Shown piece after piece: positions 1 through 10,595 of a DNA stretch of 64,000 nt. Made by a program: the position numbers and the translations under genes. Each line of letters opens with the position of its first letter. Within the stretch, counting starts at the first letter, position 1. The notes beneath the pieces are model-generated. The model was not told where the DNA came from and made no database searches. It was given only the letters and a program-made list of their open reading frames with translations. Location of the stretch: the NCBI GenBank assembly GCA_963575745.1, contig CAUYUJ010020687.1, positions 69,501-133,500 on the forward strand. The letters run 5' to 3'. The DNA is from Prorocentrum cordatum (Eukaryota; Sar; Dinophyceae; Prorocentrales; Prorocentraceae).

Positions 1-46
1 CATCATCACCAACAGCATCATCATCGCCGTCGTCATCAGCAGCAGC

Positions 47-545
47 CTCCGCCCTCCCTCCCCCCGTCCTCCTTCCCCCTTGCCTCAGTCCTCTTCTCTC
101 CCACTCCTCCTCCGTCCCCGCCCCCTCCTCCGCCGCCTCGCCCCCCTCCTCCCTCGCGGGGGGGGGGGAAGAAGGGTGCCTCCCTCCCTCCGTCCTCCTT
201 CCCCCTTGCCTCTTCTCTCCCACTCCTCTCCGTCCCCGCCCCCTCCTCCCGCCTCGCCCCCTCCTCCCTCGCGGGGGGGGGGGGGGAAGAAGGGCGCTCC
301 CTCCCTCCGTCCTCCTTCCCCCTTGCCTCAGTCCTCTTCTCTCCCACTCCTCCTCCGTCCCCGCCCCCTCCTCCGCCGCCTCGCCCCCCTCCTCCCTCGC
401 GGGGGGGGGGGAAGAAGGGCGCCTCCCTCCCTCCGTCCTCCTTCCCCCTTGCCTCAGTCCTCTTCTCTCCCACTCCTCCTCCGTCCCCGCCCCCTCCTTC
501 GCCGCCTCGCCCCCCTCCTCCCTCGCGGGGGGGGGAGGGGAGGGG
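47..545. repeat. C-rich minisatellite, about four ~120-bp units
   Basis: Four near-identical units follow each other. Each contains a CCTCCGTCCTCC stretch, a TTGCCTCAGTCC or shortened TTGCCTCTTCTC segment, CCGCCCCCTCCTCC and a terminal G run followed by AAGAAGGG. The second unit lacks several bases. All reading frames are open only because of composition (Pro/Arg/Ser), so the long ORFs here are not genes. Confidence 0.9.
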
Positions 546-1327
546 CGCCTCCAGCCGATCCGCCACGGGGCCCGCGGCGCCGCCCCGCGCCGCGCGCAGC
601 TCCTGCCCGGGCGGCACGGGAGGCGGCCCACGGGAGGGCTCGGGCGGCACGGGAGGTGCCTCGCGGGCCTTCAATGGGGAAGGGGTACAGTCGGACTCAA
701 GACCCTTCCGAGGGCCACGCTGCCATGATGACGAGGCGGAGGAGGAGGAGGAAGAAGGAAGAAGGAAGGGGGAAGGAGGAAGGAAGTAGGACGAGGAGGA
801 GGGGGAGGAGGAGGAGGAGGAGAAGGAGGAGGAGGAGGAGGACACGCGAGAGGACACGAGACCCTTCCGAGGGCCACGTGGCCACATAAAGACAGGAGGC
901 ATGGGTCGCAAGACACAGGAGACACGAGGGTACCCCTGATCTGGCAGGGTCGACCTGCTGATCCGGGCCGCCTGCAAGCAGGGAAGGGGGGGGAGAAGGC
1001 AGGAACAAAGGGTGTGAATGATTAGGGGCAGGAGCTCGTTGCTCTAGGACGCTCGTCCCTCCCTCTCTGCCACGTGCACTGGAGCCATCAGCCAGGAGAG
1101 TCTGAACGCCCCTCCCGAACCACCCGCGGCCTGAGCTGAGACTCCCCCCTGGCGGCGGAGAGCCAACTCTGGACCTTCGCCTGCGCGCGAAGCTCCTTGG
1201 CAACCTTACGCTGCTGATCCCGCTCATGCCTGTCATAGCAAGCTGGGGCGACCTCGGGAGGTGCAACAAAAGAGGCTCGACGGGGGCCCTCTCCTCGGGG
1301 GCGCGCAAGCATGGATTAACGATCCAT
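546..1327. other. GC-rich spacer with GGA tract, no gene seen
   Basis: A GGA/GAA tract lies at about 735-842. It is bracketed by a direct repeat containing GACCCTTCCGAGGGCCACG (about 700-718 and 864-882). The rest appears single-copy within the window and I see no codon structure that distinguishes one strand. Confidence 0.5.
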
Positions 1328-1369
1328 GGATTTGGCGCGCGGTCGCCAAATCCATGGATCGGGGGAGGT
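1328..1369. repeat. Perfect hairpin around ATCCATGGAT
   Basis: GATCCATGGATTTGGCG at the left is followed after six bases by its exact reverse complement. Each arm is itself partly palindromic (ATCCATGGAT). Confidence 0.85.
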
Positions 1370-1722
1370 GCCCTCCCCAAGACGCGACCGGTGGCGCCTC
1401 GCCCGGCGGCGGCAATCGGCGATTTCCCATGGAAACGGGACCCGCCGCTGATCCACGCCCCCTCATTCCATGTCTGCGCTCGCCTGGCCTCAGGCCCCAG
1501 CTCACACGCGCTCCCCCCAACTTCACCCTCCAGACGGAGGTGTTGGAGAGATTTTGGCGTTTCGACCTTTCCGGCTTCCCTTGTGCCTCGGGCGGCCGGA
1601 CACCAGCGCACCTCCCAGGGCCGGCCCCCCTCCCGAGCCGCATGCGCGCGGCGGTCCCTCGGGGGGCCACAGCAGGTGGGGGGCCCGGCCGCCCGAGGCG
1701 CGAGGATAGCGGCGGCGCAGCT

Positions 1723-1855
1723 CTGGCCATCGCTCGGACGTCCATTCCCTGTGTTGTTTCTTCGGTTTCGTGCGTGGTTTTTTCGCCAAATGATCAAGGA
1801 TGCTCCTCGATGGTCCTCGCCGAGGAAAAAACGCACACGTCCGAGCGATGCCAAG
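1723..1855. mobile_element. Family B short inverted-repeat element, copy 1
   Basis: The ends are inverted: left CATCGCTCGGACGTCC, right ACGTCCGAGCGATGCC. The interior (TTTCGGTTTCGTGCGTGG, then GCTCCTCGATGGTCCTCGCC) is shared with the copies at 24417-24548 and 49026-49156. At ~130 bp it cannot encode a transposase. I interpret it as a non-autonomous (MITE-like) element. Confidence 0.8.
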
Positions 1856-1885
1856 AGCTGGGCGGCGCCTCAGGCAGCGCTCCGG

Positions 1886-1945
1886 GCGCCAAGGCATCCG
1901 AGCATTTTTTTTGCTTACAGCGTGCACCGTGAAGCGGTCCTTGAG
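1886..1945. repeat. Left flanking direct repeat of family A copy 1
   Basis: About 57 bp (CGCCAAGGCATC ... CACCGTGAAGCGGTCC) recurs directly to the right of the family A element at 2105-2160 (CGCCAGGGCGTC ... CACCGTGAAGCAGTCC) with about 85% identity. Confidence 0.75.
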
Positions 1946-2104
1946 TTAAGTCGGGCCTGTCCCCCTACAGGGGGATTTTGGGCGAAAAATAAGACATACT
2001 CAAAAATGCCCCAACGATGCCCCAAAATACTCGAAAAATAGTCCCCAAACTATGTTTTGAATATTTTTTGATATCCCCCCTGTAGACGGACGGGCCCGAC
2101 TTAA
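1946..2104. mobile_element. Family A short inverted-repeat element, copy 1
   Basis: 159 bp, from TTAAGTCGGGCCTGTCCC to its near reverse complement ending GGCCCGACTTAA. Next inside each end is a second inverted block (CTACAGGGGGATT; TCCCCCCTGTAGA). The AT-rich interior contains ATAGTCCCCAAACTATG. Family copies lie at 13420, 13700, 36751 and 49192, with half copies at 7578 and 45785. No coding capacity; MITE-like. TA borders the TIRs here but not in every copy. Confidence 0.88.
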
Positions 2105-2160
2105 CGCCAGGGCGTCTGAGCAATTTTTTTTACAGCGTCCACCGTGAAGCAGTCCTCGAC
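2105..2160. repeat. Right flanking direct repeat of family A copy 1
   Basis: Direct copy of 1886-1945 on the other side of the element. Differences are scattered substitutions and a 2-bp indel, so the duplication is not recent. Confidence 0.75.
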
Positions 2161-2165
2161 TGGTG

Positions 2166-2385
2166 CCAATGTATCATTCAATATCCCCACAGTTGCAAGT
2201 ATATCAAGCAACCTTTTGGGGGCACAGAGGGCGGTTGAAAAACCGCAGGGTTCTGGGCCACGGAACGTTTTGAGCCCTGGAAAAAGGCAACGATGGCCCA
2301 CTCCTCGCCAGGGCGTCTGGGCAGCCCGCTCCTGGGAGCCCTCCTGGGGGAGCGGGTCCTGGGGGGAAAGACGTGACGTGCTGAG
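2166..2385. repeat. Dispersed ~220-bp repeat, copy 1
   Basis: Begins TATCATTCAATATCCC and ends GCGGGTCCTGGGGGGAAAG. The same sequence recurs in direct orientation at 4516-4731 with roughly 85-90% identity. No conserved ORF; nature unknown. Confidence 0.8.
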
Positions 2386-4240
2386 GTTTGTCACAGTGCT
2401 CTGCCTTCCTCTGGGCACGAAGTCGTGAGGGGGCGATAACTGGAGGGGGAGAAATGCGTCCTTGTCGGGCCCTGGAGGCCCCATTTGGGGCCCTTCGAAC
2501 GTCGGGCGTTGGCGGAACCAGGTTTAGTGGGACCCAGTTTGATGATGTGTACTGGGGGACGCCCCCTCACCCCCCCGTTCCACCAACCGGAGCTGCCGTC
2601 ACCCGCAAAAAACAAGCTACGGCAGACCTGGTTTAGTGACTCTGGCCAACTCAAGGGCTCCAGGGCCCTACCACTAACCGGGTCCCCTTGCCTGGGGTCC
2701 TGCCTATACCCGATTCAGGGCACCTGTTCTGCAGCCCTCGCAGCCCTCCCATGTTTCGCCCCCCCCCCCCCCACACACACACAATAAGCTTGTGGATGCC
2801 ATGACAATGGACACTCGAACAATCCTATCATTGAGTTAAAGCTGTGTTTAAGATGTGTAAAACATGGACTAAACATGTTTCAACCATGTTTAACATGTTT
2901 TAAGCATATTTGAAACATCGTTTAGACACCTGCAAACTATTTGGCAGCACGCTTCCTCTCCATTCATCGACTTCCACAACGCTGCGCGGCCTTCGACTCC
3001 TGGGGCCCTCCAGACAAGCCCCGGGACTGTCAGAAAACTGCTCGGGATGAAGACGTCGCCCTCGGGGAGGGAGCTCCCAGGGGGGGGGGAACACGTCCCG
3101 ATGTTCGTTGGCCGCGTTTCGGCTTCACGCAGGGAGCGGCCCTGGGCGAGAGGGATCCTTATGCCGCGCGGCTTCTTGGAGGCCGCAGGGGGGCCACACA
3201 GGAGCGCGCAAGACGCCACTGTCGCATCGTGCTCGGCGGCCGCAGGACCCCGCTGGCTCGCACCAAAGGTCACTGCAGCGAAGGACCATCCTTACGGGGC
3301 AGTGTTCAATACATAGGATGTTTAAACATATAGGAATTTGAATACATGGCTAATGTATGAATACATGTATGCATGATCTCATCGTTGCTTTCAATACACT
3401 ACATCCCTGCATTTTTTGTATACATGATCCGCACGCGGAGCATGTATTGAAAACGGCACTGAACCAGTAGTTGTTTGTTTGGCGTCCTGGTGCCCTCCAC
3501 GGACCCTGGGACTCTCAGAAAACTGCTCGGGATGGAGATCTCGCCTTGGGGAGGGGGTCCAAGGCTCGGTCCCCGGATCCCTCTTGGGATCCATCTTGGC
3601 CAGCTCTGCAAGCTGCGCCCAAACATAACGGCAAGCGTCTCCAGAGGCGCACAACAACTCCTCCGAAACGACGACGACGACGACCACCACCACCACCACC
3701 ACGACCACGACGACGACGACGGCGATGTTTTACATCATCCATCGGCATAAGGGAAAACAACATCTAGCTGAAACTGCCTTTGAACGACAAATGCAACTAT
3801 TGTGTTATACATTGGATTACCCCGTCGCAGAGAGCTGCGTCCCTATACTCGCTATGTGCGCGCGTGCAGGCCTAATCCTCAAGCATGGCAGGCCAAGCTA
3901 AACATAACCTTCGAGGAGGCATAGAAACATCTCGGCGCACTCAGCGGTATTCGTTCTCGTGAGAACGTCATAACAATTCTCGTGCTTCTGCACTGCGTCA
4001 CTCAGTGCTGCTTCCAGTCACCCCCGCTGTACTGGTGTGCGTGGCTGGCCCCAGACCTGGGACTTGGGTGTGTGAGTATCGTTTAACCGATCCCCATCCC
4101 CAGCGGCGTGGCCTGGGCCCCACTGGACGATTTACCCCCCCAGATGGGAATATAAGTCGTTCCCTTCGGGTTTCGAGGGGTGCATCCCCAACTGGGGTGG
4201 CAATTTGGTGGAGGTCTCCAAGGGGATGGGGATTCTTTAA
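2386..4240. other. Intergenic region with short repeats, no gene seen
   Basis: Contains an A/T-rich stretch of AAACATG-type repeats (about 2830-2930), two copies of a segment containing CAGAAAACTGCTCGGGATG (about 2990-3100 and 3490-3600), whose relative lies near 39030-39090, and a short GAC/CAC triplet tract at about 3666-3722. No frame shows gene-like composition. Confidence 0.5.
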
Positions 4241-4515
4241 ACGATGCTGAGTGTGAGCTCCGTGGCAATGTCTCACGACGACGACCGACGCCCGAGGCTC
4301 GAAGCGGCGAGCACCGCACTCGGGAGCGGCCAAGAGGGGGGTGTCCAAGAGGGATGTGTGTGGGGGTGCAAGTCATGGCAGGCGGCACGTGCGCGGCCCA
4401 GCGGGGGGGCCAAGGACGTAACGAAACAAGAAGAGGCGCCATGAAATCTGGGGAAATATCATGGCCCCCGCCATGATATCCCCCCCCCCCCCTAGTCATC
4501 ACCCCCCTCTTTGCC
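4241..4515. repeat. Dispersed repeat with GGCGGCACGTGCGCGGCCCA core, copy 1
   Basis: Shares GGCGGCACGTGCGCGGCCCA, a GAAACAAGAAGAGG-type segment, ATCTGGGGAAATATCATGG and a poly-C end followed by TAGTCATCACCCCCC with 19795-20010, and in a degenerate form with 14105-14410. Function unknown. Confidence 0.7.
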
Positions 4516-4731
4516 GCCCCCGACCAACGTATCATTCAATATCCCAGAAATTGCAAGTACTTCAAGCAACCTTTTGGGGGCGAAAAGGGCGGCTGAAATA
4601 CCGCAGGGTTCTGGGCCGCAGAGCGTTCTAAGTCCTGGAAAAATGCAACGGTGGCCCACTCCTCGCCAGGGCATCTGGGCAGCCCGCTCCTGGGAGCCCT
4701 CCTGGGGGAGCGGGTCCTGGGGGGAAAGGGT
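4516..4731. repeat. Dispersed ~220-bp repeat, copy 2
   Basis: Direct copy of 2166-2385. It is joined directly to the preceding G-rich repeat, so the two repeat families form a composite here but not at 2.2 kb. Confidence 0.8.
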
Positions 4732-4894
4732 GCCCTGATATCCCCCCCCCCCTGGTCATCACCCCCCTCTCTGCCGCCCCCGACGCACGGGCCCTCGGCA
4801 CGGGCCGGCCCCGGCCGCGGCGCTCCTCCCTGAGCCCGTCGGCCTCCTGCCTCGCGGCATCCGCCGCCTGATCGGCGGCCTCTCGCCTCTGTCG

Positions 4895-5474
4895 GCTATA
4901 CGCGGGGAGGGGGGAGGAGGAGGGGGAGGAGGAGGAGGGTGAGGAGGAGGAGGGGAAGGAGGAGGAGGAGGAGGAGGAGGAGGGGGAGGAGGAGGGGGAG
5001 GAGCAGGAGGAGGAGGAGGAGGAGGAGGAGGAGGAGGAGGAGGAGGGGGAGGAGGGGGAGGAGCAGGAGGAGGAGGAGGAGGAGGAGGAGGAGGAGGAGG
5101 AGGAGGGGAGGAGGAGGAGGAGGAGGAGGAGGAGGAGGGCAAGAGTGACCTTTGGTGCGCGGCTTGCAGGGCCCGCGAAGGGGGCCAAATCCAAGCGTGC
5201 TGGCCGAACTGGGGGGACCCCTGCGAGCCCGCACCAGAGGCCACTCCGGCGAAGGGCCACTCCTGTACGCGCAGTCGACTCTGGGCGGGGGGGCGGGCGC
5301 AGGCAAGGCGTGACGGCGGCGGGAGGAGGAGGAGGCGGAGGAGGAGCATGGCTACAGGAGTACCACACCAGCCACGAGCGAGCGACAGAGGAGGAGGAGG
5401 AGGAGGAAGAGGAGGAGGAGGAGGATGAGGAGGAGGAGGAGGAGGAGGAGGAGGGGGGTGGAGGGGGAGGGGGT

Positions 5475-5507
<33 letters not shown>

Positions 5508-5555
5508 GGAGGAGGAGGAGGAGGAGGAGGAGGAGGAGGAGGAGGAGGCTGCTGC
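4895..5555. repeat. GGA triplet arrays in two blocks
   Basis: Blocks at about 4912-5140 and 5385-5548 consist of GGA with occasional GGGGGA, GCA and GAT variants. The intervening ~230 bp is non-repetitive. Both strands give long Arg/Glu/Gly or Ser/Pro/Leu frames, which are composition artefacts. Confidence 0.9.
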
Positions 5556-5573
5556 GGCGCTCCACGGGCCGTG

Positions 5574-5726
5574 GTCGAGCAGGACGAAAGGGTGGGGGCG
5601 ACAGCAAAGGGGTCTCGCACATCAGCTCACGCAGCTGCGTTTCCCGGCGCTGGAGGCGGCCATGGCGGCGGGAGCGACACCAGCTGCATGCAGCAGATTT
5701 TGTACCCCCCCTCCTTTCCTTATTTA
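5574..5726. mobile_element. Family C element, degenerate copy
   Basis: Retains the order of parts seen in intact family C copies: GTCGAGCAGGACGAAAGGG, an ATCAGCTCACGCAGCTG hairpin motif, a GGCGCTGGAGGCGG segment, CAGCTGCATGCAGCA, then C-rich GTACCCCCC. The right TIR is decayed. Confidence 0.6.
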
Positions 5727-5736
5727 GGGAGCCACC

Positions 5737-5869
5737 TGCGAACCCTACCCCTACCCCCCACGATTTCTGAGGGGGAGGGTGGGGTTCACTTCGTTCGGGA
5801 GCTCCTGAGCGAAGTGAACCCCACCCTCCACCTCAGAAATCGTGGGGGTAGGGGTAATTAGGGTTCGCA
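5737..5869. repeat. 133-bp palindrome with ~57-bp arms
   Basis: The left arm runs TGCGAACCCTACCCCTACC ... GGTTCACTTCG. After an ~18-base centre the right arm is its near-perfect reverse complement, ending TAGGGTTCGCA, with one short insertion (AATT). Could extrude as a long hairpin. The origin, foldback element or chance inverted duplication, is unknown. Confidence 0.88.
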
Positions 5870-6600
5870 GTTGGTCCCCTATTATCCCCCCCCCCGACTC
5901 GTGCCCTCCGTTGCTTCCATCGTATGGGGCTGCGGGGGTCGAACCACGTCCTCACGAGCCTGGCACCGTATGCATGCAGTGCCGGGTGTGGCGGCCCGTC
6001 TTCCCATCCCACCATCACAGGGGGATGCGAAGTACCTGAAGACGGGACGCGGTGGGCACGTGTGGGCATCATAGCTGGCCCAAAATCGAAAAGGGATCCA
6101 CACCATGAGCACTTCTCACTGGCAGTCCTTTCATGCGTAGCAGCATGCTCTCCACTCGCGCCGTCACCTCAAACACCTCTCTCTTGCTTCCCTACGTTTC
6201 GCATCTGGGGGCGCTCGCCAGGCCACAGGGCCGCCAAGGAACGACTCGGGACGAAACGCTGGTCCTGGGAACGCGTCGATACCCCCCGGGGCCCGGCGAA
6301 ACAAATCTGGACGCAGGGCGTCTGCGGAGGCGGCCGCAGACGCAGCCCTCGCAAGAAACCCAGCCCGGAAGACCCGCGCGACTGGGGGTGAAGCCTACGC
6401 CCCCCTGGGCGCAGCAGCTTCTTCAACGGCCGCGAGAGGTCACCGCGCGGCGCGAGGAACGAAGAAACCCAGGGCGCCCTGACGAAAGCGCGTGGGGCTT
6501 CTGGATGCGCGCCCCCACTGGAGGAGGCACGTGCGCGGAGGGGGGGGACAGAGAGCGTGCTGAAAGAAGAACAGGGGGGCCATGAGATCAGGGAGATTTC
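5870..6600. other. Single-copy-like spacer, no gene supported
   Basis: Mixed composition without arrays. A plus-strand frame from 5924 stays open for 155 codons, but the other strand is equally open and there is no splice or start context, so I do not call it. Confidence 0.4.
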
Positions 6601-6680
6601 GCTAGCCTCCTCCTCCTCCTCCTCCTCCCCCTCCTCCTCCTCCTCCTCCTCCTCCTCCTCCTCCTCCTCCTCCTCCTCCC
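6601..6680. repeat. TCC triplet array
   Basis: Nearly pure TCC for about 75 bp, the complement of the GGA arrays elsewhere in the window. Confidence 0.9.
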
Positions 6681-6965
6681 ACGTCGATCGTGGCGAAGAG
6701 CAAACTCGTCGCCCTGCCCAGGGCGGTTGGATGGACCGGCCCGCGCCGCCCTTTCCAGTTTTTTTTTTTTCGAGAGTGACCAGTCTCGCCGGAGGCGCCA
6801 AGAGGTGGTCCTGGGGCGCAGATGGCTGGACACCGACCAGCAGGACGAAGGGGAACTATGGAGAGGGAGGGAAGAGGCTCAGAGCTCAAGTGGAGCAGCA
6901 CACGGAGCGAATCATATAGTTCAACTGAGCGGCCGAATCTGGAAACTCTGCATGTCAAAAAGACT

Positions 6966-7180
6966 CTAGAAGAGGAAGAAAACAAAAACGCCATCAAATT
7001 AAACTTTTGGCGCTCCGCGCGGATTTCCTGGATCTGCGCTGGACCCCCCTCCTTGGCGCGCGGAGCGCGCCAGGGGCGGCGCCGGAGGCGCCGCCGGGGA
7101 GTCCCAGGCGCGGATCCAAGAAATCCGCGCGGAGCGCCAAAAGTTTATGCTTATGGCGTTCTTCCTTCCTCGACACTCGC
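6966..7180. mobile_element. Foldback element with long inverted arms
   Basis: The core arms read AAACTTTTGGCGCTCCGCGC and, at 7100-7147, its reverse complement ending AAAAGTTTA. Similarity between the arms continues outward through AACGCCAT / ATGGCGTT and a GAAG-rich segment. The centre holds nested GC palindromes (GGCGCGCGGAGCGCGCC). No coding capacity. Confidence 0.7.
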
Positions 7181-7217
7181 TTTTACTAGAGGCCTCCTAC
7201 ATGGGATCTGAGCAAAT

Positions 7218-7390
7218 GGGGTCGGAGGATGGCGCCGCATCGCCGATACATCGGCGATGCATCGGCGATGCCTCGGCGATGCACCGGCGACGCATCGTCG
7301 ACGTCGGCGATGCATCGGGATCGTCGGCGTGAAGCAAAACGGGCCCCACATCGAGCCGCATCGCGGATGCATCGGCGATGCGGCGCGATC
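7218..7390. repeat. GATGCATCGGC-type short tandem repeat
   Basis: Irregular head-to-tail repeats of CATCGGCGATGC and CATCGTCGACG. The unit is itself nearly palindromic, so the region can form many alternative small hairpins. Confidence 0.8.
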
Positions 7391-7577
7391 CTTCGACACC
7401 ATCGACTCCGACCCCATCTGGGAGGCCTCGGTTTACGTCTGTCAGCCTTCCGCTGGCGGAACCACGGCCGATTTGCGTCTGCCGGCTTCCGCCAGGGAGG
7501 CGAGAGGCGCCGACGGCGAGGCTCTCGAAGGTTCGAAGGAGGCGCCAAGGGGCGGAAGAACCCCAGCACACGAGGAT

Positions 7578-7668
7578 TAGGTCGGGCACGTCCTCCTACA
7601 GGCGGATTTGGAAGAAAACTGAGAAAAAGTCCAAAACAGTAGAACAATCGTCCCCAGACTAGTTTTGC
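7578..7668. mobile_element. Family A element, left half only
   Basis: Starts TAGGTCGGGCACGTCCTCC and runs through TCGTCCCCAGACTA, matching the 5' and central parts of intact copies. The right TIR is missing. The next bases (CCTGTGGTGTTGGGTCT) belong to the flank of the 77-bp minisatellite composite and are also found inverted near 24240-24270. Confidence 0.78.
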
Positions 7669-7769
7669 CCAACCATCCTGTGGTGTTGGGTCTGGTTTTG
7701 AAGAGACGGTCCCCGCGTTCTCCTCCTCTCGTGCCCCCCCCCTACTCCCTACCGTCCGCATGCGTCCCG

Positions 7770-8800
7770 CACACCCAGTACACAGCTTCGTGGCCCCATA
7801 GGGAGCTCCACCGAAGGTCCCAGTGCTACCGTCCGCATGCGTCCCGCACACCCAGTAGAGCGTTTCGTGGCCCTCCTCCCCATCCTCCCTGCGTTTCACC
7901 CACCCAGTGCAGCGCTTCGTGGCCCCATAGGGAGCCCCACCGAAGGTCCCAGTGCTACCGTCCGCATGCGTCCCGCACACCCAGTAGAACGTTTCGTGGC
8001 CCCCTAGGGAACCCCACCGAAGGTCCAAGTGCTACCGTCCGCATGCGTCCCGCACACCCAGTAGAGCGTTTCGTGGCCCCACAGGGAGCTCCACCGAAGG
8101 TCCCAGTGCTACCGTCCGCATGCGTCCCGCACACCCAGTAGAGCGTTTCGTGGTCCTCATCCCCCTCCTCCCTGCGTTTCACCCACCCAGCACAGCGTTT
8201 CGTGGCCCCATAGGGAGCCCCACCGAAGGTCCCAGTGCTACCGTCCGCATGCGTCCCGCACACCCAGTAGAGCGTTTCGTGGCCCCATAGGGAGCCCCAC
8301 CGAAGGTCCCAGTGCTACCGTCGCATGCGTTCCCGCACACCCAGTGGCCGTTTCGTGGCCCCATAGGGAGCTCCACCGAAGGTCCCAGTGCTACCGTCCG
8401 CATGCGTCCCGCACACCCAGTAGAGCGTTTCGTGGCCCCATAGGGAGCCCCACCGAAGGTCCCAGTGCTACCGTCCGCGTGCGTCCCGCACACCCAGTAG
8501 AGCGTTTCGTGGCCCCATAGGGAGCCCCACCGAAAGTCCCAGCGCTACCGTCCGCATGCGTCCCGCACACCCAGTACAGCGTTTCGTGGCCCTCCTCCCC
8601 CTCCTCTCTGCGTTTCACCCACCCAGTACCGCGTTTCGTGGCCCCATAGGGAGCTCCACCGAAGGCCCCAATGCCCCCGTCCGCATGCGTCCCGGAAGGC
8701 CAATTTGGCATTTTCGCCGACCCAGTAGAGCGTTTCGTGGCCCCATAGGGGGCTCCACCCAAGGCCCCAGTGCCACCGTCCGTATGCGTCCCATGGGTTT
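7770..8800. repeat. 77-bp minisatellite, block 1 (about 13 units)
   Basis: The unit carries GTGCTACCGTCCGCATGCGT, CACACCCAGTAGAGCG, TTTCGTGGCCCCATAGGGAG and CCCCACCGAAGGTC. The period is 77 bp (for example 8229 to 8306). Some units have a CTCCTCCCC insert. All frames stay open and yield false repeat proteins (CGTHADGSTG, MGPRNALLG). Related blocks are at 23470-24110 (reverse orientation) and 57555-57900. Confidence 0.92.
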
Positions 8801-8899
8801 GAGCATGCAGCGTCATCAAAAAAACATGCAGGGGATGGGGCGGTCGACTGAGCTCAATCGCAGGGAAAGCTGATGGGCCTGCTTTCCACCACCACCACC

Positions 8900-9090
8900 A
8901 TAAGTTGGAGGGGGAGGAGGAGGAGGAGGAGGAGGAGGAGGAGGAGGAGGGAGGAGGAGCGGAGGAGGAGGAGGGAGGAGGAGGAGGAGGAGGAGCAGGA
9001 GGAGGAGGAGAAGGAGGAGCGAGAGAAGGAGAGGAGGAGGAGGAGGAGGAGAGGAGGAGGAGGAGGAGGAGGAGGAGGAGGAGGACCACC
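8900..9090. repeat. GGA triplet array
   Basis: GGA with interspersed GCA, GAA and GCG triplets, flanked on both sides by CACCACCACCATAAG-type and TTATGGTGGTGGTGG sequences that are inverted copies of each other, followed by GGCCCATCAG / CTGATGGGCC. The whole is therefore a large imperfect inverted repeat with the array as its loop. Confidence 0.75.
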
Positions 9091-9287
9091 TCCCCCTCCA
9101 GCTTATGGTGGTGGTGGTGGTGGAAAACAGGCCCATCAGAAGCGCCGCAGCCGCGAGCCCCCGGGCCGTGGCCTGTGCCGCTCCTCCCGCAGCTTCTCCC
9201 GCCACGCCGCCTCGCTGCTGCCGTTCGCCCGCGTCTGGTTCAGCTCCGCCTCCACCTCCGCTCGGGGAGCGGCATCGAAAATCAATA

Positions 9288-9420
9288 TCCTTCTCCTCTT
9301 GTTCCTCTTCCTCCTCCTCTCCTCCTCCTCCTCCTCTTCTTCCTCTTCCTCCTCCTCCTCCTCTTCCTCCTCCTCTGCCTCCTCCTTCTCTTCCTCCTCC
9401 TCCTTCTCCTCCTCCTCCAA
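9288..9420. repeat. TCC/TTC triplet array
   Basis: Imperfect pyrimidine triplets. The long Ser or Leu frames across it are compositional. Confidence 0.88.
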
Positions 9421-10262
9421 GTGGGGGCCCGACCACAACAGACCTTCCCCAAGAAACCCAACCCTGGACCCCCAGGGCGTCCCTCGATTTTGGCGTGGGA
9501 GCGCCATGCGGTCCATCGCAAAACCGTCGACACCGAGGAAACCCAGGGCACCCTGGAGGCAAGCAGGGTGTTTCTTGGCATGTGCCTCCACTGTAGCATC
9601 GAAAATATAGAGCCTGAGGTTTCTCTCTGGTCTCGGCCTTCCGACGCCAGTCTGTGTCCTTGTGACATCCTGAGCATAGCTCCCCCCGCCAGGGCCGATG
9701 CCCATTGGGGGGGATCAAACTAGAGCCTGTAGGTAACGAAAGCATGCTGTAGAGAAAGATTGCGAAGAAGGACGCGCAAGACAAAGAGGACCCCACACAG
9801 GGGGCGAGGTATCTGTCCTCCTCCTTTCCCTCCTTCTTCCTCGTCCTCTTCCGCTTCCCTCCTTTTTGCTCCTAATTTCTCCCCCTCCTGTCTCGTCCTC
9901 CTCCTCCTCCACCTCCTCCTCCGCCTTTCTCCTCCTCGTCCGTCCTCCTGCCCTCCTTTCATCTGCCCACCTTGCCTCCGAGCTGCGGGCCGCATCTTCT
10001 GCTCATCATACCCCCACCCTTCCCCACACCTCTCCTTCATGAGCCGACCTCGTCCTCCTCCCCTTTCCCCCTCCCCCTTCCAGCTCGACCTCCTCGCCCT
10101 CCGCCTCCACCTCCCCCTCCCCCTCCTGCTCGATGTCCTCCCCCCTCCACCTCCACCTCCATCTCCTTCTGCACCTTTCTTTCTTCTAAGCACCTTCTGC
10201 CTGTGGCCTCCCGAAGCGTGTTGGTAGGGCGGTCCGGGCGTTTCGCCTGGACCTTCCCTCCC
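9421..10262. other. Spacer with pyrimidine-rich part, no gene seen
   Basis: 9421-9760 appears single-copy. 9800-10190 is CT-rich with CCTCCTCC tracts. No reading frame is distinguishable from compositional openness. Confidence 0.45.
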
Positions 10263-10590
10263 TCACCATCTAGCAAGCAAGGGCGAGCAAGAGCAAGGAC
10301 AAGCGAGAGCAGGCAGGCTAGAGCAAGCAGGCAGGGACAAGCAAGAGCAAGGACACGCAAGAGCAAGGGCACGCAAGAGCAAGCAAGCTAGAGCAAGCAA
10401 GCAAGGACAAGCAAGAGACAGAACAGGCAAGAGCAAGGAAGCTAGAGCAAGCAAGCAATAACAAGCAAGGGCAAGGACAGGCAAGAGCAAGCAAGCTAGA
10501 GCAAGCAAGCAAGGACAAGCAATATCAAGGACAAGCAAGTGCAGGCAAGGACAAGCAAGAGCAAGCAAGCTAGAGCAAGCTAGATCCTTG
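10263..10590. repeat. AGCAAG/GACAAG short tandem repeats
   Basis: Repeats of AGCAAG, GGACAAGCAAGAGCAAG and GCAAGCTAGA in a roughly 30-bp higher-order pattern over about 320 bp. Confidence 0.88.
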
Positions 10591-10595
10591 AGCTG

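Noticed and set aside
5737-5869. Telomeric repeat
   Set aside because: Only one TTAGGGTT-like unit per arm; no tandem TTTAGGG.
7770-8800. Regularly spaced repeats resembling a CRISPR array
   Set aside because: The 77-bp units are continuous repeats without variable spacers, and the context is eukaryotic.
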